The notes under the pieces are model-generated. The model saw nothing but the letters and a program-made list of their open reading frames with translations, had not been told where the DNA came from and ran no database searches. The position numbers and the translations under genes are program-made. From a virus: 52,692 bases of DNA. The stretch is taken from the IMG/VR virus record IMGVR_UViG_3300014827_000003, positions 1 through 52,692 of that record. One strand, written 5' to 3'. Within the stretch, counting starts at the first letter, position 1. Every line of letters begins with the position of its first letter. Shown here piece after piece: positions 6,132 through 14,699 of this stretch.

Positions 6132-6913
6132 ATACTCCTAGGAAATTAAAAGTCCTAGATCTATTTAGTGGAATAGGTGGCTTCTCTTTAGGACTTGAAA
6201 GAACGGGCGGCTTTGAAACAATCGCTTTTTGCGAAATCGATGAAAACTGTAGAGAGGTTTTGTACAAACACTGGCCCGAAATAACAGCGTTCCACGATAT
6301 ACGATATGTTAAAAACGTAGAAGAGATGTATGACATAGACGTAATTTGTGGGGGCTACCCCTGCTCAGGTCATTCGGTAGCTGGTAAAAAAGAAGGATTG
6401 AAAAATGAAGCAAGTAACTTGTGGTATGAATATCTCCGACTTATCGGAGAAATTAAACCAAGATATGTCATCATTGAGAACTCACACAATCTTAGAAGTA
6501 CAGGATTGGCAGGAGTTATCCAAGATCTCTGCGAGAAGGGCCTTAATTGTGAATGGCAGATTTTTTCTGGTTACGGAATTGGTTCCCCACATCAACGGGA
6601 AAGAATTTACATCGTGGCATGGAGAAACGACATACCCTACCCCGACCCGTTTCGATCATGGCCGACCTATTCTAAAAAAGAGGAAACCAAATCCGAGTGG
6701 TGGGCAAAAAGACGGTTTGAGAGAAACCCTTTGTACGGACAAATCCCAACGCTTGAATCCAAAACTGTTAGAACTGATGATGGGTCTTCCAATAGACTAC
6801 ACATTAGTGGAATTGAGGAAAGAATTAAACAGTTGGGAAATTCTTTAGTGGTAGATATTGTATATGAAATCGGAAAAGGAATTTTAGCTAGTGAGGCACA
6901 GCAATGGCTTTAG
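6128..6913 (+). CDS. C5 cytosine DNA methyltransferase
   Basis: 261 residues from ATG 6128 (ATGA overlap); a TTG at 6119 with GAGAGG upstream is an alternative start. C5-MTase motifs appear in order: I LDLFSGIGG (10-18), IV GGYPCSGH with catalytic Cys79, VI IENSHN, VIII QRERIYIVA, and IX/X RTDDGSSNRLH with RIKQLGNSLVV. ENS and PCS replace the common ENV and PCQ, and the target-recognition region is short. It likely methylates cytosine in phage DNA to evade restriction. The +1 frame of the 3' part also encodes a methyltransferase-like end (6639-6848). Confidence 0.9.
   Translation: MNTPRKLKVLDLFSGIGGFSLGLERTGGFETIAFCEIDENCREVLYKHWPEITAFHDIRYVKNVEEMYDIDVICGGYPCSGHSVAGKKEGLKNEASNLWYEYLRLIGEIKPRYVIIENSHNLRSTGLAGVIQDLCEKGLNCEWQIFSGYGIGSPHQRERIYIVAWRNDIPYPDPFRSWPTYSKKEETKSEWWAKRRFERNPLYGQIPTLESKTVRTDDGSSNRLHISGIEERIKQLGNSLVVDIVYEIGKGILASEAQQWL
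6639..6848 (+). other. Overlapping +1 frame resembling an alternative MTase C-terminus
   Basis: In the frame one base ahead of the methyltransferase, an ORF open from 6405 to 6848 reads YPTPTRFDHGRP and then RLNPKLLELMMGLPIDYT. These match the C-terminal signature of another group of phage C5-MTases (PTP..D, then LNP.FVE.LMG.P..WT). The normal frame of the same DNA encodes the other standard ending (DDG...NRL...LGNS). Both look conserved, so this may be more than a shadow. Confidence 0.4.
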
Positions 6914-8607
6914 AAAACCCCTTCGATATTGTAGACGAAGTAAATTTATTTGAAGCCTATAACTATGCTCAAGAGATTGTTTCTGGTGAGAAAATTGCCT
7001 GTAAATATATTATTGGAGCTTGTAACAGATTTTTAAAAGATATTGAACTAACTAAAGACCCAACTTCAAAATATGTTTTCGATTCTGAGTATGCTGAAAG
7101 ATATTTAAGACTAGTGCAGAAGTTCGAACACTACATCGGTACTTGGGAAACCCCCACTATTAAATATGAGTCTTGGCAAAAGTGGGCATGGACCTTTGCC
7201 CTTGGATTTAAACATAGAAAAGATTTAAGAATTCCCAGATATAGAACAATCCACATAGAGGTCCCCAGGGGATGCGCCAAGTCAACAATGGCATCTCAAT
7301 GTGCTTTATATTTTCTCGGCCTTGAAAAGAATAGAGCAGGGGAAAAAATTGCTTGCTTTGCAACAAAATCCTCTCAATCGAGAATCATTCTAGACGGTTC
7401 AAGATCAATGGCCCGTAAATCAGAACAATATTTAAAAGCCTCTGGAGTAGAGGTATTGGCCCATAAACTTGTAGACAAAAATACAGACTCAGAAATGATC
7501 TCAATGTCATCTGAATCTAAATCAATGGATGGTTTGAACTTAAGAGTAGCTTTCTTAGATGAGCTACATGCTATGAGTAGAGCTCTATTTGACGTAATCG
7601 TATCAGGGCAAAAGAAAAGAAATGACTCATTAACAATATGCTGTACTACAGCAGGATTTAATACAGATGGGGTCGGCCACAGCCAATCACAATATGCCAA
7701 GAAAGTTGCACTAGGGGAAGTTGAAGATGAGACTTTCTGTGCGATTGTTTATACGATTGATGATGGTGATGATTTATTTGAAGAAAGTACTTGGAGAAAA
7801 GCAAACCCTAATTACGGGGTTTCCGTAGATCCAATTGCATTTGAAGCTACTGCAATTAAGGCTCGTGAAGTTCCTTCTGACCTTGCAAACTTTAAAGTTA
7901 AATCGCTGAATGTCTGGATCTCCGAGGGAAGTGCATATTTCGATGTGGCTAAATGGGATGAGTGTGCTGACCTGACTTTAAACATTGATAACTTCAAACA
8001 GAAATATTGTTACTCAGCAATCGACTTGGCTTCAAAGGTGGATTTAACTTCCTTTGGATTTTTATTCAGAGAGAATAGACATTACTATTTCTTCGATAAA
8101 TCTTTCATCCCCGAAAAAACCCTACAAGAATCTAAAAATGCATTGTTTGATAATTGTGTCGGGGACGGGTACTTATTTAAGACTCCTGGGGAAGCAATAA
8201 ATTACCCCATTCTTGAAAAAGAATTTGAAACCGAAATAAAAAAATTGAGGAATCATTCAACTCACTTTGATCCTTGGAACGCTGTGTCCTTCTCTCAAAG
8301 CATGGAAAAGAAAAATATAAATATGGTGGAATTTAGAATGAACGTGGCCAACTTCTCAGAGGCCATGAAAACACTTGATGCGCTAATCAGAGAAAAAAGA
8401 ATATCACATAATGGATCTCCCTTACTACGATTCTGCATTGGAAATGTGATTGCAAAACCTGATGCGGCTGGTAACGTCTATCCTCGCAAAAGCCATGAGA
8501 GTTTGAAGATCGATCCTATCATTTGTTTGCTTATGTGTTTGGCAGGGTGGATTCAAGAGAAGGAGGAAGAGAGCAGATATGCGGACCACGGAATTCGTTA
8601 TATTTAG
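6904..8607 (+). CDS. terL: Terminase large subunit
   Basis: 567 residues. The ATPase shows a deviant Walker A PRGCAKST (121-128), Walker B AFLDELHA (Asp219, Glu220) and a coupling motif around CTTAGFN. The nuclease half has SAIDLASKVDLTSFGF and a later Asp in THFDPWN. This matches the Terminase_1/HK97 type that pairs with P27 small subunits. It pumps and cuts DNA at the portal. The ATG overlaps the methyltransferase end by 10 bases. The last 77 bases are overlapped antisense by the homing endonuclease gene. Confidence 0.95.
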   Translation: MALENPFDIVDEVNLFEAYNYAQEIVSGEKIACKYIIGACNRFLKDIELTKDPTSKYVFDSEYAERYLRLVQKFEHYIGTWETPTIKYESWQKWAWTFALGFKHRKDLRIPRYRTIHIEVPRGCAKSTMASQCALYFLGLEKNRAGEKIACFATKSSQSRIILDGSRSMARKSEQYLKASGVEVLAHKLVDKNTDSEMISMSSESKSMDGLNLRVAFLDELHAMSRALFDVIVSGQKKRNDSLTICCTTAGFNTDGVGHSQSQYAKKVALGEVEDETFCAIVYTIDDGDDLFEESTWRKANPNYGVSVDPIAFEATAIKAREVPSDLANFKVKSLNVWISEGSAYFDVAKWDECADLTLNIDNFKQKYCYSAIDLASKVDLTSFGFLFRENRHYYFFDKSFIPEKTLQESKNALFDNCVGDGYLFKTPGEAINYPILEKEFETEIKKLRNHSTHFDPWNAVSFSQSMEKKNINMVEFRMNVANFSEAMKTLDALIREKRISHNGSPLLRFCIGNVIAKPDAAGNVYPRKSHESLKIDPIICLLMCLAGWIQEKEEESRYADHGIRYI

Positions 8608-10309
8608 GAAGCTTTAAAGTAACTGTTCCTGAATTCCAAATTTGGTGTATTTTATTAATCCTACAATTTTCTTTCTCGGATGCTCCAGGATTAAATTTAC
8701 CTCCTAAAATTTTAGCTAGTTCTTTCCTCCTAAATTTAAACTTAGATACTCTTTTATCCTTATACACATAGTGAAGTGTGCGGTTTTCAGTGACATACTG
8801 AAACCCGTTTTTGTAGTATGCTCCACCCTCAAATTTATCTAGATCAACATAACTCACTAAATCTTCCAATGGATTTGATCTCCTCCAATTAGTCAGTAGT
8901 TTTGAAAATCCTCCAACAACTGAGGTATCTATTTTATTTGCCATTCTCTGAAGTTCCCACCCGGAATACCCCTTCTTAAATGCCATTAGGCAAACTAGTT
9001 CTCCATCGTAGTTTAACCCAAGATAAGTTGAAGCAGAGCCACCACTTCCCAGAAGGTGATTTTCATCTAGAAATATTGTCGCTTTGTCAGAACTTACCTC
9101 TATTAGTAAACACTTTCTCGCGTATATTTTAGTGATATCCTTATTTAGAACATTCCTTAAATAGGCTTTGACTACTTCCTTGTTATTTTTAAACTCATCT
9201 TCCCAAATTTGAATTACTCTTATTCCCTCTCTATTGAAAGCCCTTCTTTTATTCGTGTGGTAATTAGAATCCTTAGTCCTAGATGAGTGGAAATGCAGTC
9301 CGTTATACTCAATTGCCAAATTAATTTCAGGGAGGAAAATATCTGCTTCAAGATTACTTAGTAATAGTCCTGTCCAGTTCCTTAAAATTACCCCTCTGTA
9401 AATCTCTCCAATATAACTGGCTAAGACCTCTTCTCCCTTAGAGAAGTTTACAGCACATTTTGGACAACCCATAACGCAGCCATGCGCATGGTCCTTCCAA
9501 TTCTGTAGAAAACTCCCGTGAGATGGGCAGACAATATTCAAATTTTCACAATATCTAGTATCCCAATCAACTAAGGAGTAATCATATTTACTACTGTATT
9601 TCTTATTACAATAGTCCAACCACTCGCCAAATTTTAAACTTAGCCTAACAGAAGTTTCATCTCCCTTACATTTAGGACACCCTACATTTTTTGTTACTTG
9701 GTCGTAGTACAAACTAGCAAATTCCCCATGTGTGCCACACACACCAGTTATTTTGGAGTGTGAGTCTTTATATTCTTTTCCCAGATATGGGAAATCGTAT
9801 CTGTCCCCGTAAATTTCCAGTAAGGTTTTAGAAACTTTGTCAATAGAGTTTCTTCTTAAATCTGCCCCATAGTCTCTGGAACATTTAAAGCAAGCCCTAT
9901 TTTCAGATCGGGTGAAAAATTGCCTAACAGTTTTAGAGAATACTCCGTGAGTAGGGCAACTTAAATTAAGTGTCAGATTATAGTTAATAGGGCCGACACA
10001 TTCTGAAACAATACTAACACCTAATTTATAAGCTCTGACCAGAACTCTATCCCAGGTAATTCCCTTGCTGGAAATTATCGCAGAAGTAGTTCTCTCCCTA
10101 CCACATTTAGGACACCCCCTTTTTGTCGAAACATGAGAACTAGGGGTTTGGGAAAAATCTCCATGGATTTTACACCCTATAATAATATTATAGTCATTCC
10201 TGATATACTCCGATTTAGAGTAGTCATAAAGATCCCCGTGAACTTCAACGGCTCTTTGCAACATAGTGGCGGTATCCACCACTCGAATCTTATTTTTCAA
10301 ATTATCCAT
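8531..10309 (-). CDS. Hef-like homing endonuclease (zinc modules + EDxHD nuclease)
   Basis: 592 residues on the opposite strand to the packaging genes. About four repeated DUF723-like modules (VHGDLYDYSKSEYI..., then CxxHG and CPKC, ending near residues 75, 145, 212 and 288) probably bind DNA with zinc. A nuclease follows: EADIFLPEINLAIEYNGLHF (about 318-338), GIRVIQIWEDEF (about 360-371). This is the architecture of T-even Hef-type enzymes that spread by cutting phage DNA. An extended -10 box sits just upstream. It lies exactly between terL and the protease, and its own stop is inside terL. Confidence 0.88.
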   Translation of the reverse strand: MDNLKNKIRVVDTATMLQRAVEVHGDLYDYSKSEYIRNDYNIIIGCKIHGDFSQTPSSHVSTKRGCPKCGRERTTSAIISSKGITWDRVLVRAYKLGVSIVSECVGPINYNLTLNLSCPTHGVFSKTVRQFFTRSENRACFKCSRDYGADLRRNSIDKVSKTLLEIYGDRYDFPYLGKEYKDSHSKITGVCGTHGEFASLYYDQVTKNVGCPKCKGDETSVRLSLKFGEWLDYCNKKYSSKYDYSLVDWDTRYCENLNIVCPSHGSFLQNWKDHAHGCVMGCPKCAVNFSKGEEVLASYIGEIYRGVILRNWTGLLLSNLEADIFLPEINLAIEYNGLHFHSSRTKDSNYHTNKRRAFNREGIRVIQIWEDEFKNNKEVVKAYLRNVLNKDITKIYARKCLLIEVSSDKATIFLDENHLLGSGGSASTYLGLNYDGELVCLMAFKKGYSGWELQRMANKIDTSVVGGFSKLLTNWRRSNPLEDLVSYVDLDKFEGGAYYKNGFQYVTENRTLHYVYKDKRVSKFKFRRKELAKILGGKFNPGASEKENCRINKIHQIWNSGTVTLKLPKYNEFRGPHICSLPPSLESTLPNT

Positions 10310-10319
10310 ATCTTTACAT

Positions 10320-10328
10320 ATTATACCA
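10320..10328 (-). promoter_or_regulatory. Extended -10 promoter of the homing endonuclease
   Basis: On the minus strand the sequence reads TGGTATAAT, a perfect TATAAT (10320-10325) with the TG extension, only 10 bases from the endonuclease ATG. The -35 region is poor, as is usual for extended -10 promoters. The transcript would be nearly leaderless. Confidence 0.5.
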
Positions 10329-10360
10329 AATACTCTTTAATTACTATAGGAGGCCTAGAT

Positions 10361-11092
10361 ATGGGTCAATTAATTGATTTAAAAAGTGTTAAAAAATCTC
10401 TCACAATAAACAACAAAGTAAACAATGTTGCCGAAATTCTTCTTTACGATGATATTGGCGAATCTATGTGGGGTGGAGTTTCTGCAAAAGCATTTAAAGA
10501 TGCCCTAAACCAGATCCCTGCCAATACTAAAGAAATACAACTCCGAGTTAATAGCCCAGGAGGAAATGTTTTTGATGGAATGACCATGTATGAGCTATTG
10601 AAATCGGAAAAATCTAAGGGGAGAAAAGTAGTAGCCTATGTAGATGGGCTAGCAGCTTCAATAGCTTCTATCATTATATTAGCAGCAGATGAAATCATCG
10701 TTGGAGATGGATCTATGGTTATGATCCATAGACCTCTTGTAGGTGTTTACGGAAATTCTGCAGAACTAGAAAGAATGATTAATGTTCTAGATAAGATCGA
10801 AGAACAAATGATAACTTTGTATGCTAAGAAAACTGGATTAAGTAGAGCAGAAATTTCTAATATGCTAGCTGCTGAAACTTGGATGACTTCTACTGAAGCT
10901 ATCGACATGAAATTTGCAGACAGTAATTTTAAAAATTGTGACACTCTCCACATTGCAGCTTCAATGATTGAGAGATCTACACACTTTAATAAAAAACCTC
11001 AAATGAAAAATGCAGATGTACTTGTCAAAAACAAATTATCTGAGTTTAATAATAAAGCGAAAGAATACTTAAAAAGTAAAAATATAAAATAG
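10361..11092 (+). CDS. Prohead protease, ClpP (S14) type
   Basis: 243 residues. The ATG at 10361 is chosen because AGGAGG lies seven bases upstream; a longer frame extends back over the endonuclease gene and is not credible. ClpP hallmarks are VNSPGGNVFDGMTMY, the catalytic serine in DGLAASIAS (Ser100) and the histidine in MVMIHRP (His123). In this head type it cleaves the scaffold domain from the capsid protein before packaging. It precedes the capsid gene directly. Confidence 0.92.
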   Translation: MGQLIDLKSVKKSLTINNKVNNVAEILLYDDIGESMWGGVSAKAFKDALNQIPANTKEIQLRVNSPGGNVFDGMTMYELLKSEKSKGRKVVAYVDGLAASIASIIILAADEIIVGDGSMVMIHRPLVGVYGNSAELERMINVLDKIEEQMITLYAKKTGLSRAEISNMLAAETWMTSTEAIDMKFADSNFKNCDTLHIAASMIERSTHFNKKPQMKNADVLVKNKLSEFNNKAKEYLKSKNIK

Positions 11093-11097
11093 GGAAT

Positions 11098-11116
11098 TAA
11101 CTCGCATACCGCGCAG
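11098..11116 (+). repeat. Short intergenic repeat TAACTCGC...GCGCAG, copy 1
   Basis: TAACTCGCATACCGCGCAG follows the protease gene. A near copy, TAACTCGCTAAAGCGCAG, follows the portal gene at 14680-14697. Both form a small CGC/GCG stem straight after a stop codon. They may be RNA-processing or weak stop signals. Confidence 0.4.
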
Positions 11117-11159
11117 CTAGACCTCTAGTTATTTAACAACCAAACGATAGGAGATACTA

Positions 11160-12419
11160 ATGAATTTGGCACAAATGAAAGAACGTCTAGCAGTAGTTCT
11201 AGCAAAGCTAGAAGAACTGAATGCAGTTGAAAATTTCAACGATGAAATTGTAAACGAAATCAATGACTTCAGCTCAGAATTTGAAGGATTGAAATCTAAA
11301 ATCGAAGCTAAAGAAAAAATGGAAGTAGTACTAGCTGCTAGTACAATTCCAGCTCGTAAAGTTGCTCCAGAAGCAGTTACTAGAGCAGAAGTTCTTCCAG
11401 CAAGAACAGATAAAAACGGTGGATTTAAATCTTTCGGAGAATTTCTTGGATCAGTAAAAAATGCTGCTAACGGAAAATTCGATAAGAGATTTGACAACAC
11501 AATGTTTGAACGCAATGGGGAAGATGGAGGATTTTTAATTCCTGAAGAAATGTTAGGAGAAGTATCTAAAAAACTTCAAGCAGATGAATCTCTTCTTTCT
11601 AAAACTAAACAATTTCAAGTTGCAGGAAACTCTCTTTCAATTCCTACTGATGAAACATCTCCTTGGTCTGGTGGTGTATCTTGTCTATGGGCATCTGAAG
11701 GCGGTCAATATACGGCTTCAAAAAATAAATTTGGGGTTGCATCTTTAAAACTTCATAAACTTACAGCTTTAGTAACTATCTCAGACGAGCTTCTTGAAGA
11801 TAGCACAGCCCTAGAATCATACATCAAAACTATGGCCCCAGAAGCAATCATGCACAAAGTAAACTCTGCCATCTTAACTGGTGACGGTGTAGGTAAACCA
11901 AAAGGTTTATTGAATGCTGGGTTTAAAATCGCAGCTCCTAAAGAAGGCGGCCAAGTTGCAGCTACTATCGTAGCTCGTAACGTAATTAAAATGTACTCTT
12001 CTGTAATTCCTTCAGCTCGCGCTGGAGCAGCTTGGTACATCAACGCTGGTTGTGAAGAACAATTAAGAATGATGAAAGATGATCTTGGAAACTTTATCTA
12101 CCTTTCTCCAGGTTCTCAAATGAACCAATCTCCTTACGGTGTCCTTTTAGGATTGCCAGTAATCCCTTTAATTGGTTCTATGCCAGCTTTAGGAGATGAA
12201 GGGGATATAATCCTTGCAAACCTTGGATATTACTACACAATCGTTAAAGCTGGTGGAATGAAACAAGCAGTTTCTTCTCACTTGTACTTTGATAGAGATC
12301 TTCAAGCTTATAAATTCAGCTTACGTTTAGACGGTCAATGTCCGTTCAAAACTCCAGTTGTAACTGAGTTTGGAAATCACTCTATGTCAGCTATCGTTAC
12401 TCTTGCTGATAGACACTAA
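11160..12419 (+). CDS. Major capsid protein, HK97 fold
   Basis: 419 residues. Residues 1 to about 60 are a charged coiled coil (scaffolding delta domain), followed by a linker and the mature protein starting around FKSFGEFLGSVKNAANGKFD. The fold signatures GGFLIPEEMLGEV and AILTGDGVGKPKGLLNAG are typical of the HK97 capsid family. The protease upstream should remove the coiled coil. ATAGGAG precedes the ATG. A strong terminator follows. The gene is rich in the A/T-ending codons common in highly expressed genes here. Confidence 0.95.
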   Translation: MNLAQMKERLAVVLAKLEELNAVENFNDEIVNEINDFSSEFEGLKSKIEAKEKMEVVLAASTIPARKVAPEAVTRAEVLPARTDKNGGFKSFGEFLGSVKNAANGKFDKRFDNTMFERNGEDGGFLIPEEMLGEVSKKLQADESLLSKTKQFQVAGNSLSIPTDETSPWSGGVSCLWASEGGQYTASKNKFGVASLKLHKLTALVTISDELLEDSTALESYIKTMAPEAIMHKVNSAILTGDGVGKPKGLLNAGFKIAAPKEGGQVAATIVARNVIKMYSSVIPSARAGAAWYINAGCEEQLRMMKDDLGNFIYLSPGSQMNQSPYGVLLGLPVIPLIGSMPALGDEGDIILANLGYYYTIVKAGGMKQAVSSHLYFDRDLQAYKFSLRLDGQCPFKTPVVTEFGNHSMSAIVTLADRH

Positions 12420-12427
12420 TTATTAAT

Positions 12428-12454
12428 GGCCCTCTTAATTGAGGGCCTCTTTCT
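12428..12454 (+). terminator. Terminator after the capsid gene
   Basis: GGCCCTC (12428-12434), loop TTAATT, GAGGGCC (12441-12447), then TCTTTCT. It may thin transcription after the capsid gene or protect the 3' end. Confidence 0.75.
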
Positions 12455-12483
12455 AAAATGAACTTAACTTAATTGGAGAATAT

Positions 12484-12975
12484 ATGGATAACAATTTTTT
12501 ATTAGAAGAAAACAATGCCAAGGTAGCGTTTGGTCCTGTAGACATGAACGCAGCAGCTATTACTGGTGCTAGAATTAAAATGGACGAAGCTAAAAGATGC
12601 TCAGTTGTAATCAACATGGGAACATCTGCTCTTCCGGCGGTAGTCCAATTCACACTTAAACAACATAATGCTGCAGCAGCAGGGACTTCTAAAGTTCTAG
12701 CAGTAGCTAATAAGTATTATGTTAAGTCTGGAGCAGCTATAGCTTTTACTCAAGTAGATCCAGGTGACGTTGCAGCTTCTCTTTATGACCTTTCTACGAC
12801 TTTTACTGCTGATGACGGTTTAGTTGTATTCGAAGTTCTAGATAGCGACCTAGACGTAAACAATGGATTTGCATGGTTCTCAGTTGATGTTGCTATCTCT
12901 ACAGCAGCTAAATTGGCCGGAGCTGTTTACATCTCTGATGCAATCCACCAACCAGCTTACTCTAACGATATTTAA
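12484..12975 (+). CDS. Putative head decoration protein
   Basis: 163 residues, Ala-, Val- and Asp-rich, predicted all-beta, with GGAG before the ATG. It lies between the capsid gene and the neck genes and is bracketed by two terminators, as expected for an abundant structural protein. Capsid decoration proteins often have this size and composition. The function is inferred from position only. Confidence 0.7.
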   Translation: MDNNFLLEENNAKVAFGPVDMNAAAITGARIKMDEAKRCSVVINMGTSALPAVVQFTLKQHNAAAAGTSKVLAVANKYYVKSGAAIAFTQVDPGDVAASLYDLSTTFTADDGLVVFEVLDSDLDVNNGFAWFSVDVAISTAAKLAGAVYISDAIHQPAYSNDI

Positions 12976-13009
12976 TTAGTAGTCATACTAGATAATAATA
13001 GTTAAATTA

Positions 13010-13036
13010 GGGGATAAAGAAATTTATCCCCTTTTT
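13010..13036 (+). terminator. Strong terminator with GAAA tetraloop
   Basis: GGGGATAAA (13010-13018), loop GAAA, TTTATCCCC (13023-13031) and five T. It is followed within 20 bases by the next Shine-Dalgarno, so readthrough must supply the later neck genes. Confidence 0.85.
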
Positions 13037-13049
13037 GTATGGAGGTACT

Positions 13050-13379
13050 ATGAAATTAAAATTTAATAGCAATGTTACTGTAAAAGGAACTGTCTCTTTC
13101 GAAGAAGGTAAAATTTACGAAATAGATAACTCTCTTGGCTCTGCTTCAATGTGGATTAAAAGGGGAGTTGCTGATGAATTTTCTGAGGAAGAAGAAGTTG
13201 TAATCAAACAAGTACAAGAAGAAGTTGTAATCAAACAAGTACAAGAAGAAGAAGAAGAAGAAGTGATTGTCGATGAGTCTCTAGATGTTCTAGATGTTCT
13301 AGGTGGATCAGAAGAAGTTGCCATTGTAGAAGTTAAAGAAGAAAATATGAAAGGTAAAAAGCTTAAGAAAGGAAACTAA
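13050..13379 (+). CDS. Small head-region protein with acidic repeats
   Basis: 109 residues from MKLKFNSNVTV, chosen for the GGAGG four bases upstream. The first half (KVKF-like strands, GKIYEID, WIKRGVADEF) resembles the small proteins encoded after many phage capsid genes. The middle is very acidic and has a 9-residue duplication of EEVVIKQVQ. The tail is basic. Function unknown, perhaps head completion. Confidence 0.65.
   Translation: MKLKFNSNVTVKGTVSFEEGKIYEIDNSLGSASMWIKRGVADEFSEEEEVVIKQVQEEVVIKQVQEEEEEEVIVDESLDVLDVLGGSEEVAIVEVKEENMKGKKLKKGN
13191..13244 (+). repeat. 27-bp tandem duplication inside the acidic gene
   Basis: Two adjacent perfect 27-base copies (13191-13217 and 13218-13244) encode the repeated EEVVIKQVQ segment, followed by a run of GAA codons. 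This looks like recent slippage that keeps the frame. Confidence 0.9.
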
Positions 13380-13382
13380 TAA

Positions 13383-14681
13383 ATGAACTTTCTATCATTC
13401 TTCAATAGAGTAAAAGAAAAATTTATAACCCCCATTAGACGCTCTATCGGAATGTCGGGGGGAAGTGTAGTCAGTGACGATACAGCAATGCAAGCATCAG
13501 CTTTCTATCGTGGGGTTGTCTATATTTCAACCCAAATTGCTAAACTTCCTTGGGAAGTTAAAGACGCGGATAATAATATTATTGATAATGATATTTCGTA
13601 CCTATTGAATGGAGCTCCGAATGAGGAGATGACTTCTTTTGGATTGAAATTATTTCTTATCCAAACCGCGATTGTTCGTGGAAATGGTTATGCAGAAATT
13701 GTTAGGGATATGAGTGGCCGTCCAAGAGAATTATGGCCCATAAACCCATTAAAAGTTTTCCCAACTAGGGATGCTGATGGGAAACTTTGGTATCACATTG
13801 TTAGTGGTGGAGAGGATAGTGCTGATACTATGCTCCGACCGAGAGATCTTTTTATCGTTAGAAATTTTCACACTAAAGACGGTTTTCAAGGGCAGGGAGT
13901 TGTTGGATATGCAATGGATACTCTTGGTATTTCTCTTGGTGCGGATAAGTTTGCAAATGCTTTGTTTGCTAATGGTGGGATGCCTAGTGGTGTTCTTCAG
14001 TATCCTGGTAGATTGGACGATGAAGCTTTCAAGAGATTAAAAGAATCTTGGAGCAATAGTAACGGTGGAAGAAAAACAGGTCAGACAGCTATTCTAGAAG
14101 ACGGTGTCACATATAGCCCCATTTCACATGCACCCGATGTTCTTCAATTCCTTGAATCAAGAAAATTTAATGTTGCTGAGATTGCCAGATTCTTAGGTGT
14201 ACCACCTACCAAACTTTTTGATTCACATGCTGCTAAATATAACAACATCGAGCATTCAAATCTAGAAGTTGCCACGGATACTCTAGATTCTTGGTGTCGT
14301 AATTTAGAATCTGAAGCTGATATAAAATTACTTAATGGAAACTATAAAGGGTATAAAACTAAATTAGATTTATACGCTATCTTTCGTGGGGATATGGCAA
14401 CTAGGGCAACATACTTTAATACCATGATGCAATCTGGGGCAATCACTCCGAATCAAATTAGACTCCAAGAAGGGTTGGCCCCGTATGTCGGTGGCGACAG
14501 GTATTATATTGCATCAAACAATTTCACGCCGGAAGATAGGCAAGATGAAATCATTGATGCTCGTTTAGTTCCTAAACAAGTAGCTGCTCCAGTCACACCA
14601 AAACAAGATCCGGCAAAAGCTGAATCAGAAATAGAGATTGCAGCTAAAAAAAGATTATTAGAGATCCTAAAAAAAGACTAA
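13383..14681 (+). CDS. Portal protein, HK97 family
   Basis: 432 residues. Family landmarks are AFYRGVVYISTQIAKLPWEV at residues 37-56, the helical crown, EIARFLGVPPTKLFDS and the C-terminal GAITPNQIRLQEGLAP. It forms the dodecameric DNA channel at the head vertex. In most HK97-type genomes it sits between terL and the protease. Here it comes after the capsid, decoration and acidic genes, so the order is rearranged. The last 30 residues are a charged helix. Confidence 0.93.
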   Translation: MNFLSFFNRVKEKFITPIRRSIGMSGGSVVSDDTAMQASAFYRGVVYISTQIAKLPWEVKDADNNIIDNDISYLLNGAPNEEMTSFGLKLFLIQTAIVRGNGYAEIVRDMSGRPRELWPINPLKVFPTRDADGKLWYHIVSGGEDSADTMLRPRDLFIVRNFHTKDGFQGQGVVGYAMDTLGISLGADKFANALFANGGMPSGVLQYPGRLDDEAFKRLKESWSNSNGGRKTGQTAILEDGVTYSPISHAPDVLQFLESRKFNVAEIARFLGVPPTKLFDSHAAKYNNIEHSNLEVATDTLDSWCRNLESEADIKLLNGNYKGYKTKLDLYAIFRGDMATRATYFNTMMQSGAITPNQIRLQEGLAPYVGGDRYYIASNNFTPEDRQDEIIDARLVPKQVAAPVTPKQDPAKAESEIEIAAKKRLLEILKKD

Positions 14682-14697
14682 CTCGCTAAAGCGCAGT
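14680..14697 (+). repeat. Short intergenic repeat TAACTCGC...GCGCAG, copy 2
   Basis: TAACTCGCTAAAGCGCAG follows the portal stop and matches the copy at 11098. The CGCT/AGCG stem ends just before the collagen-like gene. Confidence 0.4.
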
Positions 14698-14699
14698 AG

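Noticed and set aside
13771-14040. 89-codon frame inside the portal gene
   Set aside because: Overlaps the portal completely, hydrophobic shadow of a conserved gene.
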